Below, piece after piece: positions 17,261-28,250 of a stretch of DNA of 64,000 bases (its first letter is position 1; each line of letters begins with the position of its first letter). The stretch comes from an uncultured Spartobacteria bacterium (GTDB taxonomy: Bacteria; Verrucomicrobiota; Verrucomicrobiia; Chthoniobacterales; Chthoniobacteraceae): NCBI GenBank assembly GCA_903882875.1, contig CAIRYQ010000015.1, forward strand, positions 62,001-126,000. Reading direction: 5' to 3'. Below the pieces are notes generated by a model. The model had not been told where the DNA came from, made no database searches, and was given only the letters and a program-made list of their open reading frames with translations. Made by a program: the position numbers and the translations under genes.

Positions 17261-18382
17261 ATGTCTGATTTACTGCGCACGATTTTTTCCACCGCCGCGC
17301 TCGGCGTCGGGGCGTGCGGTGTCGTGCTGCACGCCGTCGCCGCCCTCCGGCTGCGCAGGCATCTGCGCGCACCTTCCGCCGCGGAAAACGCGGACACGCC
17401 GCCGCTCACGCTCTGGCGTGCGCTGAAAGGCGGCGTGCCGGATCTCGATGGGAAACTTGAGGCGCTCGTGCGCGGCAGCCGAGAAGAGGATCAGATTCTC
17501 CTCGGTGCAGACGCGGATTCGGTGGAATTTGCGGCGTGCGAGATTTTGCGCGCGCGCCACAGCGAACGGCTCGTCACCGTCGTCGCGTGCGAGCGCGAGC
17601 GAGTGCCGAATCCGAAAATCTCCAAGTTCATCCAGATGGCCCCGCACGCGCGGCACGTGCACTGGCTGTTCACCGACAGCGAGGCGATGCCGGATGCGGA
17701 CTTCATTGAAAATTTCCGCCGCGAGTGGACTGCCAGTGGCGCAGACGTGCAGACCGCGGGCTACCGCTTTGCCAATCTCCGCAATTTCCCGCAGGCGCTC
17801 GACACCGCGCCTGCGCTGCTGACGCTCTGGCCTGGCCTCATGCTCACCGGGAAAATCACCTTCACACTCGGCGCATGCACCGGTGTGAAGGTCGGGGACA
17901 TCGCCGCGCTCGGCGGCTGGGAAACACTCGGCGACGATCTCGCAGAAGATCACCAGCTCGGCGCGCAGCTCTCGGCGAAAGGCCGGACGATCCGCCTGAG
18001 CCGCGGCGTCCTCACGCTCGACAGCGATCCGATGACTTGGTGCGAATATCTCCGGCACCAGCACCGCGTCGCCGTCACGTACCGCTGCGCGACGCCCGCG
18101 GGCGCGCTCGGGCTGCCGGTGCTGCACACGCTCGGGTTTGTGTTCATCGCGGTTGCGCTGCATCCGCCGTTTTGGAAATGGGCCGCGTTCATCGCAATCG
18201 CCCGCATCGCCACCGCCGCGGCATTTTCGCGGATGCTCAAGTTTCCGGTTCCCGTGCTGCCGCTCGCGGTGATCCTCAGCGCATTTTCCGAGACCGTGAT
18301 GTGGATTGCCGCATGGCTCCCGTCGCGCGTGTGGTGGGCGGGAAAATGGCGGGGGGTCGGCTGGCGCGGGCGTCTGGCATAG
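17261..18382 (+). CDS. GT21/HpnI-like membrane glycosyltransferase
   Basis: A 373-residue protein with an N-terminal membrane anchor (about 8-30) and two or three C-terminal membrane segments (about 293-312, 318-335 and 340-360). The catalytic domain carries NPKISKFIQM (118-127), TDSE (138-141) and LAEDHQLGAQL, the signature order of GT21 ceramide-glucosyltransferase-like enzymes, including hopanoid HpnI. These use UDP-sugars on a lipid acceptor at the cytoplasmic face. The start at MSDLLRTIF puts the first helix at the N-terminus; an in-frame start 45 bases upstream adds an unlikely leader. It pairs divergently with the HpnK-like deacetylase. Confidence 0.8.
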   Translation: MSDLLRTIFSTAALGVGACGVVLHAVAALRLRRHLRAPSAAENADTPPLTLWRALKGGVPDLDGKLEALVRGSREEDQILLGADADSVEFAACEILRARHSERLVTVVACERERVPNPKISKFIQMAPHARHVHWLFTDSEAMPDADFIENFRREWTASGADVQTAGYRFANLRNFPQALDTAPALLTLWPGLMLTGKITFTLGACTGVKVGDIAALGGWETLGDDLAEDHQLGAQLSAKGRTIRLSRGVLTLDSDPMTWCEYLRHQHRVAVTYRCATPAGALGLPVLHTLGFVFIAVALHPPFWKWAAFIAIARIATAAAFSRMLKFPVPVLPLAVILSAFSETVMWIAAWLPSRVWWAGKWRGVGWRGRLA

Positions 18383-18455
18383 CTGGCCGCCCCTCACTAA
18401 AGGCCCGGAATTTTTCCACTCGGAAAAATCGTGCGCCGCTGCGATCTTCTGCGCG

Positions 18456-19370
18456 ATGTCCGGCACGCCCCAGCAATCCTCCCTCTCGCCGCTGCTCGAT
18501 CCCGAGGCGATCCAGAAGACCGAATATCTCGGCCTGCAGGCGCGCACGATTGTCGAGGGCTACATGGCCGGCGCGCACAAGTCGCCGTTCCGCGGATTCG
18601 CGATCGAGTTTGCGCAGCACCGCGAGTACGTCCCCGGCGACGACACGCGCCACCTCGACTGGAAGGTGCTCGGACGCAGCGACCGCTACTACATCAAGCA
18701 ATACGAGCAGGAGACGAACTTCATCGCGCACCTGCTCCTCGATGGCAGCGAGTCCATGCGTTACGGATCGGGCACGGTGACGAAGCTCGACTACGCAAAG
18801 GTGATGGCCGCGTGTCTCGCATATCTCATCCTGCTCCAGCGCGACGCCGCGGCGGTCACGGTCTTCGACGACAAGCCGCGCGAGCACCTGCCGCGCACGG
18901 ACAGCCTCGCGAAGATTCACACGATCTGCTCCGTGCTCGCCGCGTTCAATCCTACGCAGCCCACGGCGATCTCCGAGACACTCGACGACCTCGCGCGCAA
19001 GACGCGTCGCCGGGGAATCGTGATCCTCATGAGCGATCTTCTCGACGACGAGGAGAAGCTCCTCCGTGGCATCCAGCACCTGCGCTTCGTCGGGCACGAG
19101 GTGATCGTCTTCCAGGTGCTCGACCCGCACGAGGTGTCGTTTCCGTTTCAGGGAAATGTCGAATTCGTCGGTCTCGAAGCGCAAGGCCGCCTGCTCACGC
19201 GGCCCTCGGAAATCCGCAAAAGCTACCTCGCGGAATTCGGCGCATTCCTCGACCGTATCCGGCTCGGATGCGAGCGCTGCGGCGCGACGCACATCCGCGT
19301 GACGACCGACCAGCCCTGGGCCGAAGTCCTCACCGCCTACCTCGCCACGCGGCAGCACCGCTACGGGTGA
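18456..19370 (+). CDS. DUF58 domain-containing protein
   Basis: A 304-residue protein. The DUF58 signature is clear: 'SPFRGFAIEFAQHREYVPGD', then DTRHLDWKVLGRSD and YYIKQYEQETN. A VWA-like half follows with LLLDGSESMRYG (metal-binding DGSES) and VILMSDLLDDEE. DUF58 proteins usually sit in operons with a MoxR AAA+ ATPase and BatA-like membrane VWA proteins and are thought to act in a chaperone-like complex. In this window the BatA-like pair is 10 kb away and MoxR is missing. The start MSGTPQQSS is chosen over longer in-frame starts that run into the preceding gene. Confidence 0.9.
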   Translation: MSGTPQQSSLSPLLDPEAIQKTEYLGLQARTIVEGYMAGAHKSPFRGFAIEFAQHREYVPGDDTRHLDWKVLGRSDRYYIKQYEQETNFIAHLLLDGSESMRYGSGTVTKLDYAKVMAACLAYLILLQRDAAAVTVFDDKPREHLPRTDSLAKIHTICSVLAAFNPTQPTAISETLDDLARKTRRRGIVILMSDLLDDEEKLLRGIQHLRFVGHEVIVFQVLDPHEVSFPFQGNVEFVGLEAQGRLLTRPSEIRKSYLAEFGAFLDRIRLGCERCGATHIRVTTDQPWAEVLTAYLATRQHRYG

Positions 19371-19444
19371 AATGTTTTCCATCAACCATTCGCTGCCGTC
19401 TTCAAACGGCCGAATGAAGGCAATGGAGTTTCTTTTTCCGCCGG

Positions 19445-19471
19445 CTCCCTCTCTCGGTTTTTGAGAGGGAG
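19445..19471. terminator. Perfect hairpin next to tRNA-Tyr, possible terminator
   Basis: CTCCCTCTC, a nine-base loop TCGGTTTTT, then GAGAGGGAG. It lies directly after the 3' end of the minus-strand tRNA-Tyr and downstream of the DUF58 gene on the plus strand. The stem is perfect, but neither side has a proper T run, so terminator function is uncertain; it may serve in tRNA 3' processing. Confidence 0.4.
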
Positions 19472-19554
19472 TGGGCAGAGATGGATTCGAACCATCGAAG
19501 GCGTAAGCCAGCGGATTTACAGTCCGCCCCGTTTGGCCACTTCGGTATCTACCC
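19472..19554 (-). tRNA. tRNA-Tyr(GTA)
   Basis: Minus-strand acceptor stem GGGTAGA pairs with TCTGCCC (one T-G pair), and the discriminator is A. The anticodon loop contains CTGTAAA with anticodon GTA, followed by a long variable arm and the T arm GGTTCGAATCC. CCA is not encoded. Confidence 0.95.
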
Positions 19555-19649
19555 TTTTCGGTGGGGGCCGTGGTTATACGCACGAGGCTCCGCCGTGCAA
19601 GGGTTTCGAGGGAGAAAAACGGGAGGCAGGAAAATCGCGGCTTGCATGA

Positions 19650-22049
<2,400 letters not shown>

Positions 22050-22133
22050 CGCGCAATCGCTGACAGTGTTACTTACGCTCTGCACCGTCCTGCCACCTTT
22101 GCCCATCCTTCCGCGCGAGGATAACCCCCCCGC

Positions 22134-22973
22134 CTACTTTTCCTGCGGCGCTTCTGAGGGCGCCTTCGACGGCTGCCCGAGCTTCAGCGCATCGTCGGGC
22201 TTGCCCATGAGGCTGGGGAGGGCGAGTTGCAGTGCGGGTTTCTCGCCGGGCTGCGCGACATCCGCGCCGTCGAGCAGGTGCGGCGCGGAGTCGTGCCGTG
22301 CGATCAGCCGGAGCTGGAGCGCCGGGATGTCCGCCTGCGGGGTGCCTTTCAAAATGCGGGATGATTCGAGTTCGCTAAACCGTTTCGCAGCGTCGTCCCA
22401 TTTGCCGAGCCGCCGCTCGATCTCGCCGCAGAGCAGCGCGAGTTCGCCGTGCTGCGGATCGTCCGGGCCCGCCTGCGCGAGCGCCGCCATGTAGTGCTCG
22501 CACGCCTTTTCCAAAAGCCGTCGGCGCGGAATCTCGCGATCCTCGACCTGCCACGAGGCGCGCAGGTAGCTGAGCGCGATGTGGCGGTGCGGCGCATTGA
22601 GGACTTGCTGCACTTGTGCGAGCGCGAAGTAGGACGGGTTTTTTGCCGCAAGCATCTGGAAATCCGCGCCGAGCACAAATGAGGCGAGCCGTTTGAAGGC
22701 GCGCGCTTTTGCGGGATCCTTTGCCTGCTCGGTGAGCCGGTCGCTGAAAAGCGGGAAGCGGCATTTTGTACACTGCGGGAGCGTGGGCGGGTCCACCACG
22801 TCGCCGACCTGGCGCAGGTCCAGCCGCAAGCCCTTCGCGCGGGACGAGGTCTCGATGCGCTGCCGCCAGTGCGTGCCGCAGATCGGGCAGAGGAATTCCT
22901 GCTCCAGCGAATTCACCGCGCACGCGATGCACGCGAGGAGCAGCGCGGACAGCAGTGAAAATAGGAACTTCAT
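22134..22973 (-). CDS. Exported zinc-ribbon protein (DUF2225-like)
   Basis: A 279-residue protein with an N-terminal hydrophobic leader or anchor (about 1-20). A treble-clef-like zinc site follows at once: Cys29/Cys32 (FLCPICGTHW) and Cys68/Cys71 (LPQCTKCRFPLF). The rest is helical, with spacing that resembles TPR-type repeats ('ALAQVQQVLNAPHRHIALSY', 'EHYMAALAQAGPDDPQHGEL'). This layout resembles the DUF2225 family. If the leader directs export, the zinc site would be periplasmic, which is less common. Function is unknown. It is convergent with katG. Confidence 0.65.
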   Translation of the reverse strand: MKFLFSLLSALLLACIACAVNSLEQEFLCPICGTHWRQRIETSSRAKGLRLDLRQVGDVVDPPTLPQCTKCRFPLFSDRLTEQAKDPAKARAFKRLASFVLGADFQMLAAKNPSYFALAQVQQVLNAPHRHIALSYLRASWQVEDREIPRRRLLEKACEHYMAALAQAGPDDPQHGELALLCGEIERRLGKWDDAAKRFSELESSRILKGTPQADIPALQLRLIARHDSAPHLLDGADVAQPGEKPALQLALPSLMGKPDDALKLGQPSKAPSEAPQEK

Positions 22974-23088
22974 CGCCGGAGAGTGGCGCGCGCTGCGGCG
23001 GAGGTAAAGCGCGGGGCGGGTGCTGCCGGATGCGCCGCCAGCCAGGCTGCCACGATGATGGCGACCATGTCGGCGGCTTCTTTCCGAC

Positions 23089-24153
23089 TCAGAGCGGCGG
23101 GAGAATCAGGAACGCTGGCGGCACGTAGGTTTGCTCCGAGGGCTCCGGCCCCGGCAGGCTTGGCGTCGAGGACACGGCTTCATCCGCGCCGCCCTCGCCG
23201 GCGTGGTGCTCCTCGCCGGTGTGGAAGTCGTCGTGCGAATGGCCGTGCTCGTCGTAATAGTTCCCGTGTTCGTCGTGCCCGTCATGATGCTCGTCGTGAT
23301 AGCCGTGATTCGGGTCTTCGTGCGGATACGAAATGGGCTGCTCTTTGCGTGCCTCCGCCTCCTCACGTTTCGCGCGTCGCTTTTCCAGGAAATACACGAG
23401 CCAGATGCAAACCTCGAAGAGCGCCATGATCGGCACGGCAAAGATGAAGAGCATGAAAAGATCCGGCGTCGGCGAGATGACGCCCGCGAGCACCAGCGCG
23501 ATCGCGTAGCCGTAGATGCGCATGCCCTTGAGCCACGCGTAGCTGATGAGCCCGATGCCGCTGAGTGTGAGCATGACCACCGGCAGCTCGAAGATGAGCC
23601 CCACGGCGATGCACATGTGCGTCACGAATCCGTAGAATTCCTTCATGGTCCAGCTCGGCTTCACTCCGAAGCCGGATGCATCCGTGTGGAGCCATTTGAG
23701 CGTCGGCGGCAGCACGTAAAGAAAGCAGAGCAACACGCCGATGATGAACAGCCCGAAGCCGACGCAGACGGCGGGCAGCACGTATTTCTTTTCCTTCCGC
23801 GTCAGTGCGGGCAACAGGAATTCCGCGAGAAAATAAAACAGGAACGGAAACGACACGACGATGCCCGCGTAGAAAGAGAGCGTGAAGGACATCGTCACCG
23901 ACTCGATCGGATTGATGCTGATGAGCGTGCTCTCGCTTCCTCCTCCGAGCGCCTTTGTGAGCGGATACGCGAGGGTCGTGGCGAGCTGCTTGCGGAAACA
24001 GAACGCGCCCACCATCGCCGTCGTGAGCACCGCGGCCATCTTGATGAGCGTCCACCGCAGATCCTCAAGATGATCGAGGAACGGCTTCACGATGTCGCCG
24101 TCACTGACGAACTGCTCGTCGCGTTTCTTAAAAAGCTTTTTTAGGATCCACAT
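23089..24153 (-). CDS. tatC: Twin-arginine translocase subunit TatC with His-rich tail
   Basis: A 354-residue protein; TatC is normally about 240-260. Residues 1-255 carry the six-helix core, including 'FLDHLEDLRWTLIKMAAV' at the N-terminus and FYGFVTHMCIAVGLIFELPV in the fourth-fifth helix region. It forms the Tat receptor complex that exports folded proteins. Residues from about 257 to the end form a hydrophilic tail with 13 His in about 42 residues (about 278-319), many paired with Asp, Glu and Gly. Such a tail could bind metal; that is inference. No tatA or tatB lies beside it, but several genes in the window encode twin-arginine leaders. Confidence 0.93.
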   Translation of the reverse strand: MWILKKLFKKRDEQFVSDGDIVKPFLDHLEDLRWTLIKMAAVLTTAMVGAFCFRKQLATTLAYPLTKALGGGSESTLISINPIESVTMSFTLSFYAGIVVSFPFLFYFLAEFLLPALTRKEKKYVLPAVCVGFGLFIIGVLLCFLYVLPPTLKWLHTDASGFGVKPSWTMKEFYGFVTHMCIAVGLIFELPVVMLTLSGIGLISYAWLKGMRIYGYAIALVLAGVISPTPDLFMLFIFAVPIMALFEVCIWLVYFLEKRRAKREEAEARKEQPISYPHEDPNHGYHDEHHDGHDEHGNYYDEHGHSHDDFHTGEEHHAGEGGADEAVSSTPSLPGPEPSEQTYVPPAFLILPPL

Positions 24154-24333
24154 GGGCGGCGGAAGATGCTGGGTCGGGCGGCGTGTGGGAAGCGGAATTC
24201 CATCGGGAAGTGAACCGCGTGCGGCACTGCGTCTTCGTGCATTTTTCCCGCGGGAAGATCAGCGGAAGCAGGAGCGCGCCCTCATTCCTTCACGGAAAAT
24301 GGACGCGCCCGCGGGACATGCTTTTTTCCCGGA

Positions 24334-25209
24334 TCAGAACCCCAGCTTCATTCCCATCTGCCCGTAGAATGCGCCGCTCTTCGTCTGAAAGTCGTCGCCG
24401 ACCTTGTGGTAATCGAAGTCGCGGTAGGCCTCGTAGCCGAGTTCCACGTCGAGCGTGCTCTTGCCGAATTTCCAAGAGGCGCCGGCACCGGTGCGGACTT
24501 CGGTGTATTCCACGACGGAGCCCGCATACGAGCGTGTGCGGCGGGTGCCGCCGAAGCTGTTGTTCACGCGGAAGGTGGAGGTGACGAGGTGTGCGCCGGC
24601 GTAGAGCGTGAGGGCATCCGTGGCCTTGTATTCGAGGCGCGGATCGGGGGGGATGAAGTTGAGCGTCCAGCGGTCGTTCATTTTCCAGCGGACTCCGAGG
24701 CCGCCCAAGAGCGGGTAGCTGCGGTTGCCGTCGTAGCTGATACCGATGATCCACTGGAGATCCTTGCTGGCGAGATATGAGACGCCGAGGAGGACGGGCG
24801 CGTTGAAGTCGCCGGCATTGAAGCCCCGGTCGTCGCCGTAAAAACCGGGCTGAGTCTCGATGCGGATGAGAAAATCGCCGATCTTCAGATCGAGCCCCGC
24901 GACGACGCTCAGCGACTGGAGCGCGCCGGGCACGAGGCCGGGCCCCGTGAAGCCGAAGTCGTAGCGGTCGTAGCCGATGCCGAGGCGGACGATGGGCCGC
25001 TCGGGAACCGCGTAGCCGAAGACGTATTGAAAGTGCGTGCTCTGCTCGGAGACGTCGGCATCGCGCACGGCGCTCACATTCATGCGCGTGGCCGAGCTGG
25101 CACCGTAGCTGAACTCGACCTCGTGGCTGATCTCGGCTGCGGCGAAGAGTGATCCCGCCGTCGCGAGCGAGGCGAGAACCACCGGTGTGAGGATGGGCAG
25201 ATTTTTCAT
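24334..25209 (-). CDS. Outer-membrane beta-barrel protein (DUF6268-like)
   Basis: A 291-residue protein starting MKNLPILTPVVLASLA, with a signal peptide of about 24 residues. The mature protein is a run of amphipathic beta strands ('VRLGIGYDRYDFGFTG', 'VLLGVSYLASKDLQWIIGI', 'LDVELGYEAYRDFDY') and ends in Phe, the usual outer-membrane barrel signature. It resembles the DUF6268 group; that name is from memory. It lies 27 bases after the preceding secreted protein on the minus strand, so the two are probably co-transcribed. Confidence 0.72.
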   Translation of the reverse strand: MKNLPILTPVVLASLATAGSLFAAAEISHEVEFSYGASSATRMNVSAVRDADVSEQSTHFQYVFGYAVPERPIVRLGIGYDRYDFGFTGPGLVPGALQSLSVVAGLDLKIGDFLIRIETQPGFYGDDRGFNAGDFNAPVLLGVSYLASKDLQWIIGISYDGNRSYPLLGGLGVRWKMNDRWTLNFIPPDPRLEYKATDALTLYAGAHLVTSTFRVNNSFGGTRRTRSYAGSVVEYTEVRTGAGASWKFGKSTLDVELGYEAYRDFDYHKVGDDFQTKSGAFYGQMGMKLGF

Positions 25210-25236
25210 GGCTTGCGGATGCGGAGAGTGAACCAA

Positions 25237-26247
25237 TCAGCGCTGAGAGGAAATATCCTTCACCATCGCGGCGACATTTTTCTGGATCTCCTTGCGCATC
25301 GCCACGGACGAGCCGGAGCGTTCGATGCCGTGCAGATCGCCGAGCTGGCTTGATGAGAGCATGTCGCTGCGCCACACGAGCGTCGCGGCCTTGCCGTCAA
25401 TCTGCACGGGCCACATCTGCATGAAGCTGAGCATCACGAGGTATCCGTCGCTCGAATAAAACTGCACCGTCCCGCTCTGGATGCTCTCGCCCGCCGTGCG
25501 GGAAAATGTCGCGCCGAGCGAGACGGCTGCGCGTCCTTCCACATCGAACAGCTCGTATGAAAGCGCGCCTCCTCCTCCGCCCGTCATCGCCGAGGCAAGC
25601 GCGGAGAACTGCTTCTGGATCGCCCCGCGTTCCCGGAGCAGCGCCGCGGCCTCGTCCGCCGGGCGCACCGGCCCGCCGCGCGTGAGGTATGCCGGCTGAG
25701 CGCCCAGCCCGCCGGATGCAAATGCGCCCGCACGGCCTTGCAGGAGCCCGCTCCAAAACGCGGCGACTCCCGGCGAAATCCCTTTTCCGTCCGCCCCCAA
25801 TCTCCCCGCGCCCTTCGTCTCCGCAGCGCTCATCTGCAGCTCCGGACGCTCGGGATTCAGCTTCTCCGTTGCGGCGGCAAATTTCTCGACCGAGCGGTTG
25901 TGCGGTGCGGACGCGATGCGCTGGAAATCCTGCGCGGACGGGCGGCGCGGCAGATCCACATGCTGGTAGATTTTCAGCTCCGAGTGGCGCGTGCCGTCCC
26001 ACTTCTGCTGCGCGTCGTTCGCCTTGGCCACCGGCAGCGGCAGAATGAAGAGCGTCTCCACTTCGAGCCCGCGGGGCATTTTCATCGTCGAGCCGCTCGC
26101 TGCGATCACCTCGCCCTTTGCGAGCTTCTTCATGTCCACCTCCTTGAACGTCGAGAACGAGGTGATTTCTGCAGCGGGATCGGCCAGCAGCCGCGACGCT
26201 GCGGCGAGCGTGGCGACGACAATCGGAAGAATCGGGAAGGTGCGCAT
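25237..26247 (-). CDS. Secreted protein of unknown function
   Basis: A 336-residue protein starting MRTFPILPIVVATLAAASRL, with a signal peptide ending near residue 22. Frames open further upstream, but that stretch lacks a signal peptide and reads as noise. No known domain is recognised. The mature part contains a charged segment, a Gly-rich stretch (SAMTGGGGGALSYELF) and a beta-rich C-terminal region ('GTVQFYSSDGYLVMLSFM'). It precedes the beta-barrel gene by 27 bases and may be its periplasmic partner. Confidence 0.6.
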   Translation of the reverse strand: MRTFPILPIVVATLAAASRLLADPAAEITSFSTFKEVDMKKLAKGEVIAASGSTMKMPRGLEVETLFILPLPVAKANDAQQKWDGTRHSELKIYQHVDLPRRPSAQDFQRIASAPHNRSVEKFAAATEKLNPERPELQMSAAETKGAGRLGADGKGISPGVAAFWSGLLQGRAGAFASGGLGAQPAYLTRGGPVRPADEAAALLRERGAIQKQFSALASAMTGGGGGALSYELFDVEGRAAVSLGATFSRTAGESIQSGTVQFYSSDGYLVMLSFMQMWPVQIDGKAATLVWRSDMLSSSQLGDLHGIERSGSSVAMRKEIQKNVAAMVKDISSQR

Positions 26248-26675
26248 GGTTGGAATCGCCGGAGAAAAATTCTGCGGCTGCGTCGAGGTAAGTACGGAAG
26301 CCGCGGTTGTCAACGGTCGCGGCGCGGCGCCGCAGGGCTGGCGCATCAAACTCGCGCGGGCGAATGGCGGGCACGGTGCAAAAATAGTGGGCGCAGATGG
26401 ACGGTCTGCCATGCGGGTCCAAGGATCCAAGTCCGTCACGAAAAGCCTTCGCGAAGCGTTTGCTGGAACTGGTGTGCCGCACCTTCCCGCAGCCGTGCTT
26501 GCATCCGGCACGCCGCCACCAACTTCGCCACCTCGCCTTCAATCTCCTCCGTGCGGACAAACCCTCCCCAAAAAGCCCCGGACGAAAATTTGATGCGTCA
26601 GCCCTGAAACCTTCGTCGCATAGAATCGGGAACAGCGTCCGGCGCACCGCTTCGCCTGCTTTGCCGCGCTCCGAA
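26248..26675. other. Intergenic region, nothing recognised
   Basis: About 430 bases between the secreted-protein gene start and the epimerase-like gene end. I find no tRNA, repeat, terminator or conserved short protein. It must contain the promoter of the secreted-protein/beta-barrel pair. Confidence 0.45.
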
Positions 26676-27599
26676 TCACGCCGTTTCCGCGAGGCATTTC
26701 TCCACGTATGTGCGCGACTTGTTGATCGCCGCGGTGATCTCCGCGACGGTCGGCAGAATCGGAATGCCCCGCGGCGTCGGGTGCATGAAGATTTCCACGA
26801 ACCCCGTGTAGCCGATGTCCCGCAGCGCCTTCACGACGAGCCGGTAGTCGAGCGAACCGCCGAAGCCGGGGAGCTGCTGCATTTCGATCTCCTTGCTCGT
26901 CTTCTTCATCATGCCCTCGGAGTGCTCCTGGAAATACATGAACGGGATCTGCTTTGCGCCGAGGTCGCGGATGAGCTTCGGAATGTCGCCCGCCCAGCGG
27001 AAAAGGTGATGCGGCGCGAAGGCGATTCCGAGATTTGCCGAGCGGTTGAACTCCGCGAAGTAGCGCAGCGAGTCCGGGTGGTAGATCGCCTGGCCGACGT
27101 GATTCTCGATGGCGATCGTGATGCCGAGTTCCTCCGCCTTCGCGACGTGCGGCTTCATCTCTTCGAGGAATTTCTTCACGGCTTCCTTCGCCGCGTCGCC
27201 CTCGGGATCCTTCGGCCCCTTGCTGCCGGTCACGATCACTTTGCCCTCGAAACTTTTCATCCAAGCCATCTCCTCCTGTAGCCCGAACGGCCCGAGCGGG
27301 TATCGCGTGCTCACGCCCAACTGCACATGGTGATTCGCAAGTTTTACAGCGAAGGCAGCGTCGCCCATCTCGGTGATCTGCTCGCGCTGATTGCCGTGGA
27401 CCTTGCACCAGATGTCGATCGCCTCGCAGCCAGCCTTCGCGACTTCTGGGAGAATCGTGTCGAGCGGCATCTCGCCATACATCGCGGAAGAAAGGATGTA
27501 GCGGAGCCTGAATGGCTCAGGTGCATTGAGGGCGAGGGAGGGAGACGCCACCGCCGCCGCTGCTGCTGCGGTCGTTTGGAGGAACTGTCGGCGGTTCAT
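26676..27599 (-). CDS. Tat-exported sugar phosphate isomerase/epimerase (AP-endonuclease-2 TIM barrel)
   Basis: A 307-residue protein starting MNRRQFLQTTAAAAAAVASP, a twin-arginine leader (RRQFLQ). The rest is a xylose-isomerase-like TIM barrel: 'AGCEAIDIWCKVHGNQREQI', an ITIAIENHVGQAIYHP strand with the usual Glu, 'NLGIAFAPHHLFRWAGDIPK', and 'YTGFVEIFMHPTPRG'. These bind a divalent metal and isomerise or epimerise sugars or cyclitols. It is the third gene of a minus-strand run with xylA and the DJ-1-like gene, 44 bases after the latter. TatC, encoded in this window, is the likely route of export. Confidence 0.85.
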   Translation of the reverse strand: MNRRQFLQTTAAAAAAVASPSLALNAPEPFRLRYILSSAMYGEMPLDTILPEVAKAGCEAIDIWCKVHGNQREQITEMGDAAFAVKLANHHVQLGVSTRYPLGPFGLQEEMAWMKSFEGKVIVTGSKGPKDPEGDAAKEAVKKFLEEMKPHVAKAEELGITIAIENHVGQAIYHPDSLRYFAEFNRSANLGIAFAPHHLFRWAGDIPKLIRDLGAKQIPFMYFQEHSEGMMKKTSKEIEMQQLPGFGGSLDYRLVVKALRDIGYTGFVEIFMHPTPRGIPILPTVAEITAAINKSRTYVEKCLAETA

Positions 27600-27643
27600 T
27601 GGGGTGCGGAGTGTCGTTTGGAAAATCGCTTCAAAAATCGCGG

Positions 27644-28216
27644 TCATTTCCCACACGCGGCTTCGAGCATCTTGATCCACGGGCCGACGTAGTGGCCGTT
27701 GTCGTGGAAGGTGCGTCCGCTGACCATGTGCCGATCGATCACGCACGGCTCGTTCACGTAGATGCCGCCGCACACTTCGAGGTCGAATTTGCACTTCGCC
27801 ACCGTCGCCATGCGCAGCCCCTTCACGATGCCCGCGCGCGCGGGAATCTCGACGCCGTGGCACACGCTCGCCATCGGCTTTTTGTTCTCCCAAAACCAAC
27901 GAGTGATGCACAGCAGCACCTCGTCTTCGCGGATGTATTCCGGCGCGCGCCCGCCGCTGAAAAAGATGCCCGCATATTCCTCGGGCTGGATGTCCTTGAA
28001 CGCGATGTCCGCATCAATCGTGTAGCCCTCCCACTCCTTCGTGATCGTCCAGCCGGGTTTCACCTCGTGCAGCACCATCTGGTATTTGCGCTTCTCCGGC
28101 GCGGCGACGACGGGCTGATAGCCGCCCTCGATGAGACGGTAATAGGGATACAGCGTGTCCACGGTCTCCGTGGCGTCGCCGACGATGACGAGGACTTTGG
28201 GTTTCTGTGTGCTCAT
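27644..28216 (-). CDS. DJ-1/PfpI family protein
   Basis: A 190-residue class-I glutamine-amidotransferase-like protein. The reactive Cys119 is followed by His120 in PMASVCHGVEIPARAG, and the conserved acidic residue is Glu17 (GDATETVDTLYP). The family covers deglycase/glyoxalase-like and chaperone activities and some peptidases; the exact role cannot be told. It lies between xylA and the Tat-exported isomerase (gaps of 34 and 44 bases), consistent with a sugar-related operon in which it might repair or remove reactive carbonyls. That role is inference. Confidence 0.85.
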   Translation of the reverse strand: MSTQKPKVLVIVGDATETVDTLYPYYRLIEGGYQPVVAAPEKRKYQMVLHEVKPGWTITKEWEGYTIDADIAFKDIQPEEYAGIFFSGGRAPEYIREDEVLLCITRWFWENKKPMASVCHGVEIPARAGIVKGLRMATVAKCKFDLEVCGGIYVNEPCVIDRHMVSGRTFHDNGHYVGPWIKMLEAACGK

Positions 28217-28250
28217 GCGTGTATGATTTCAGCGGAACACCGCGCGGCGC

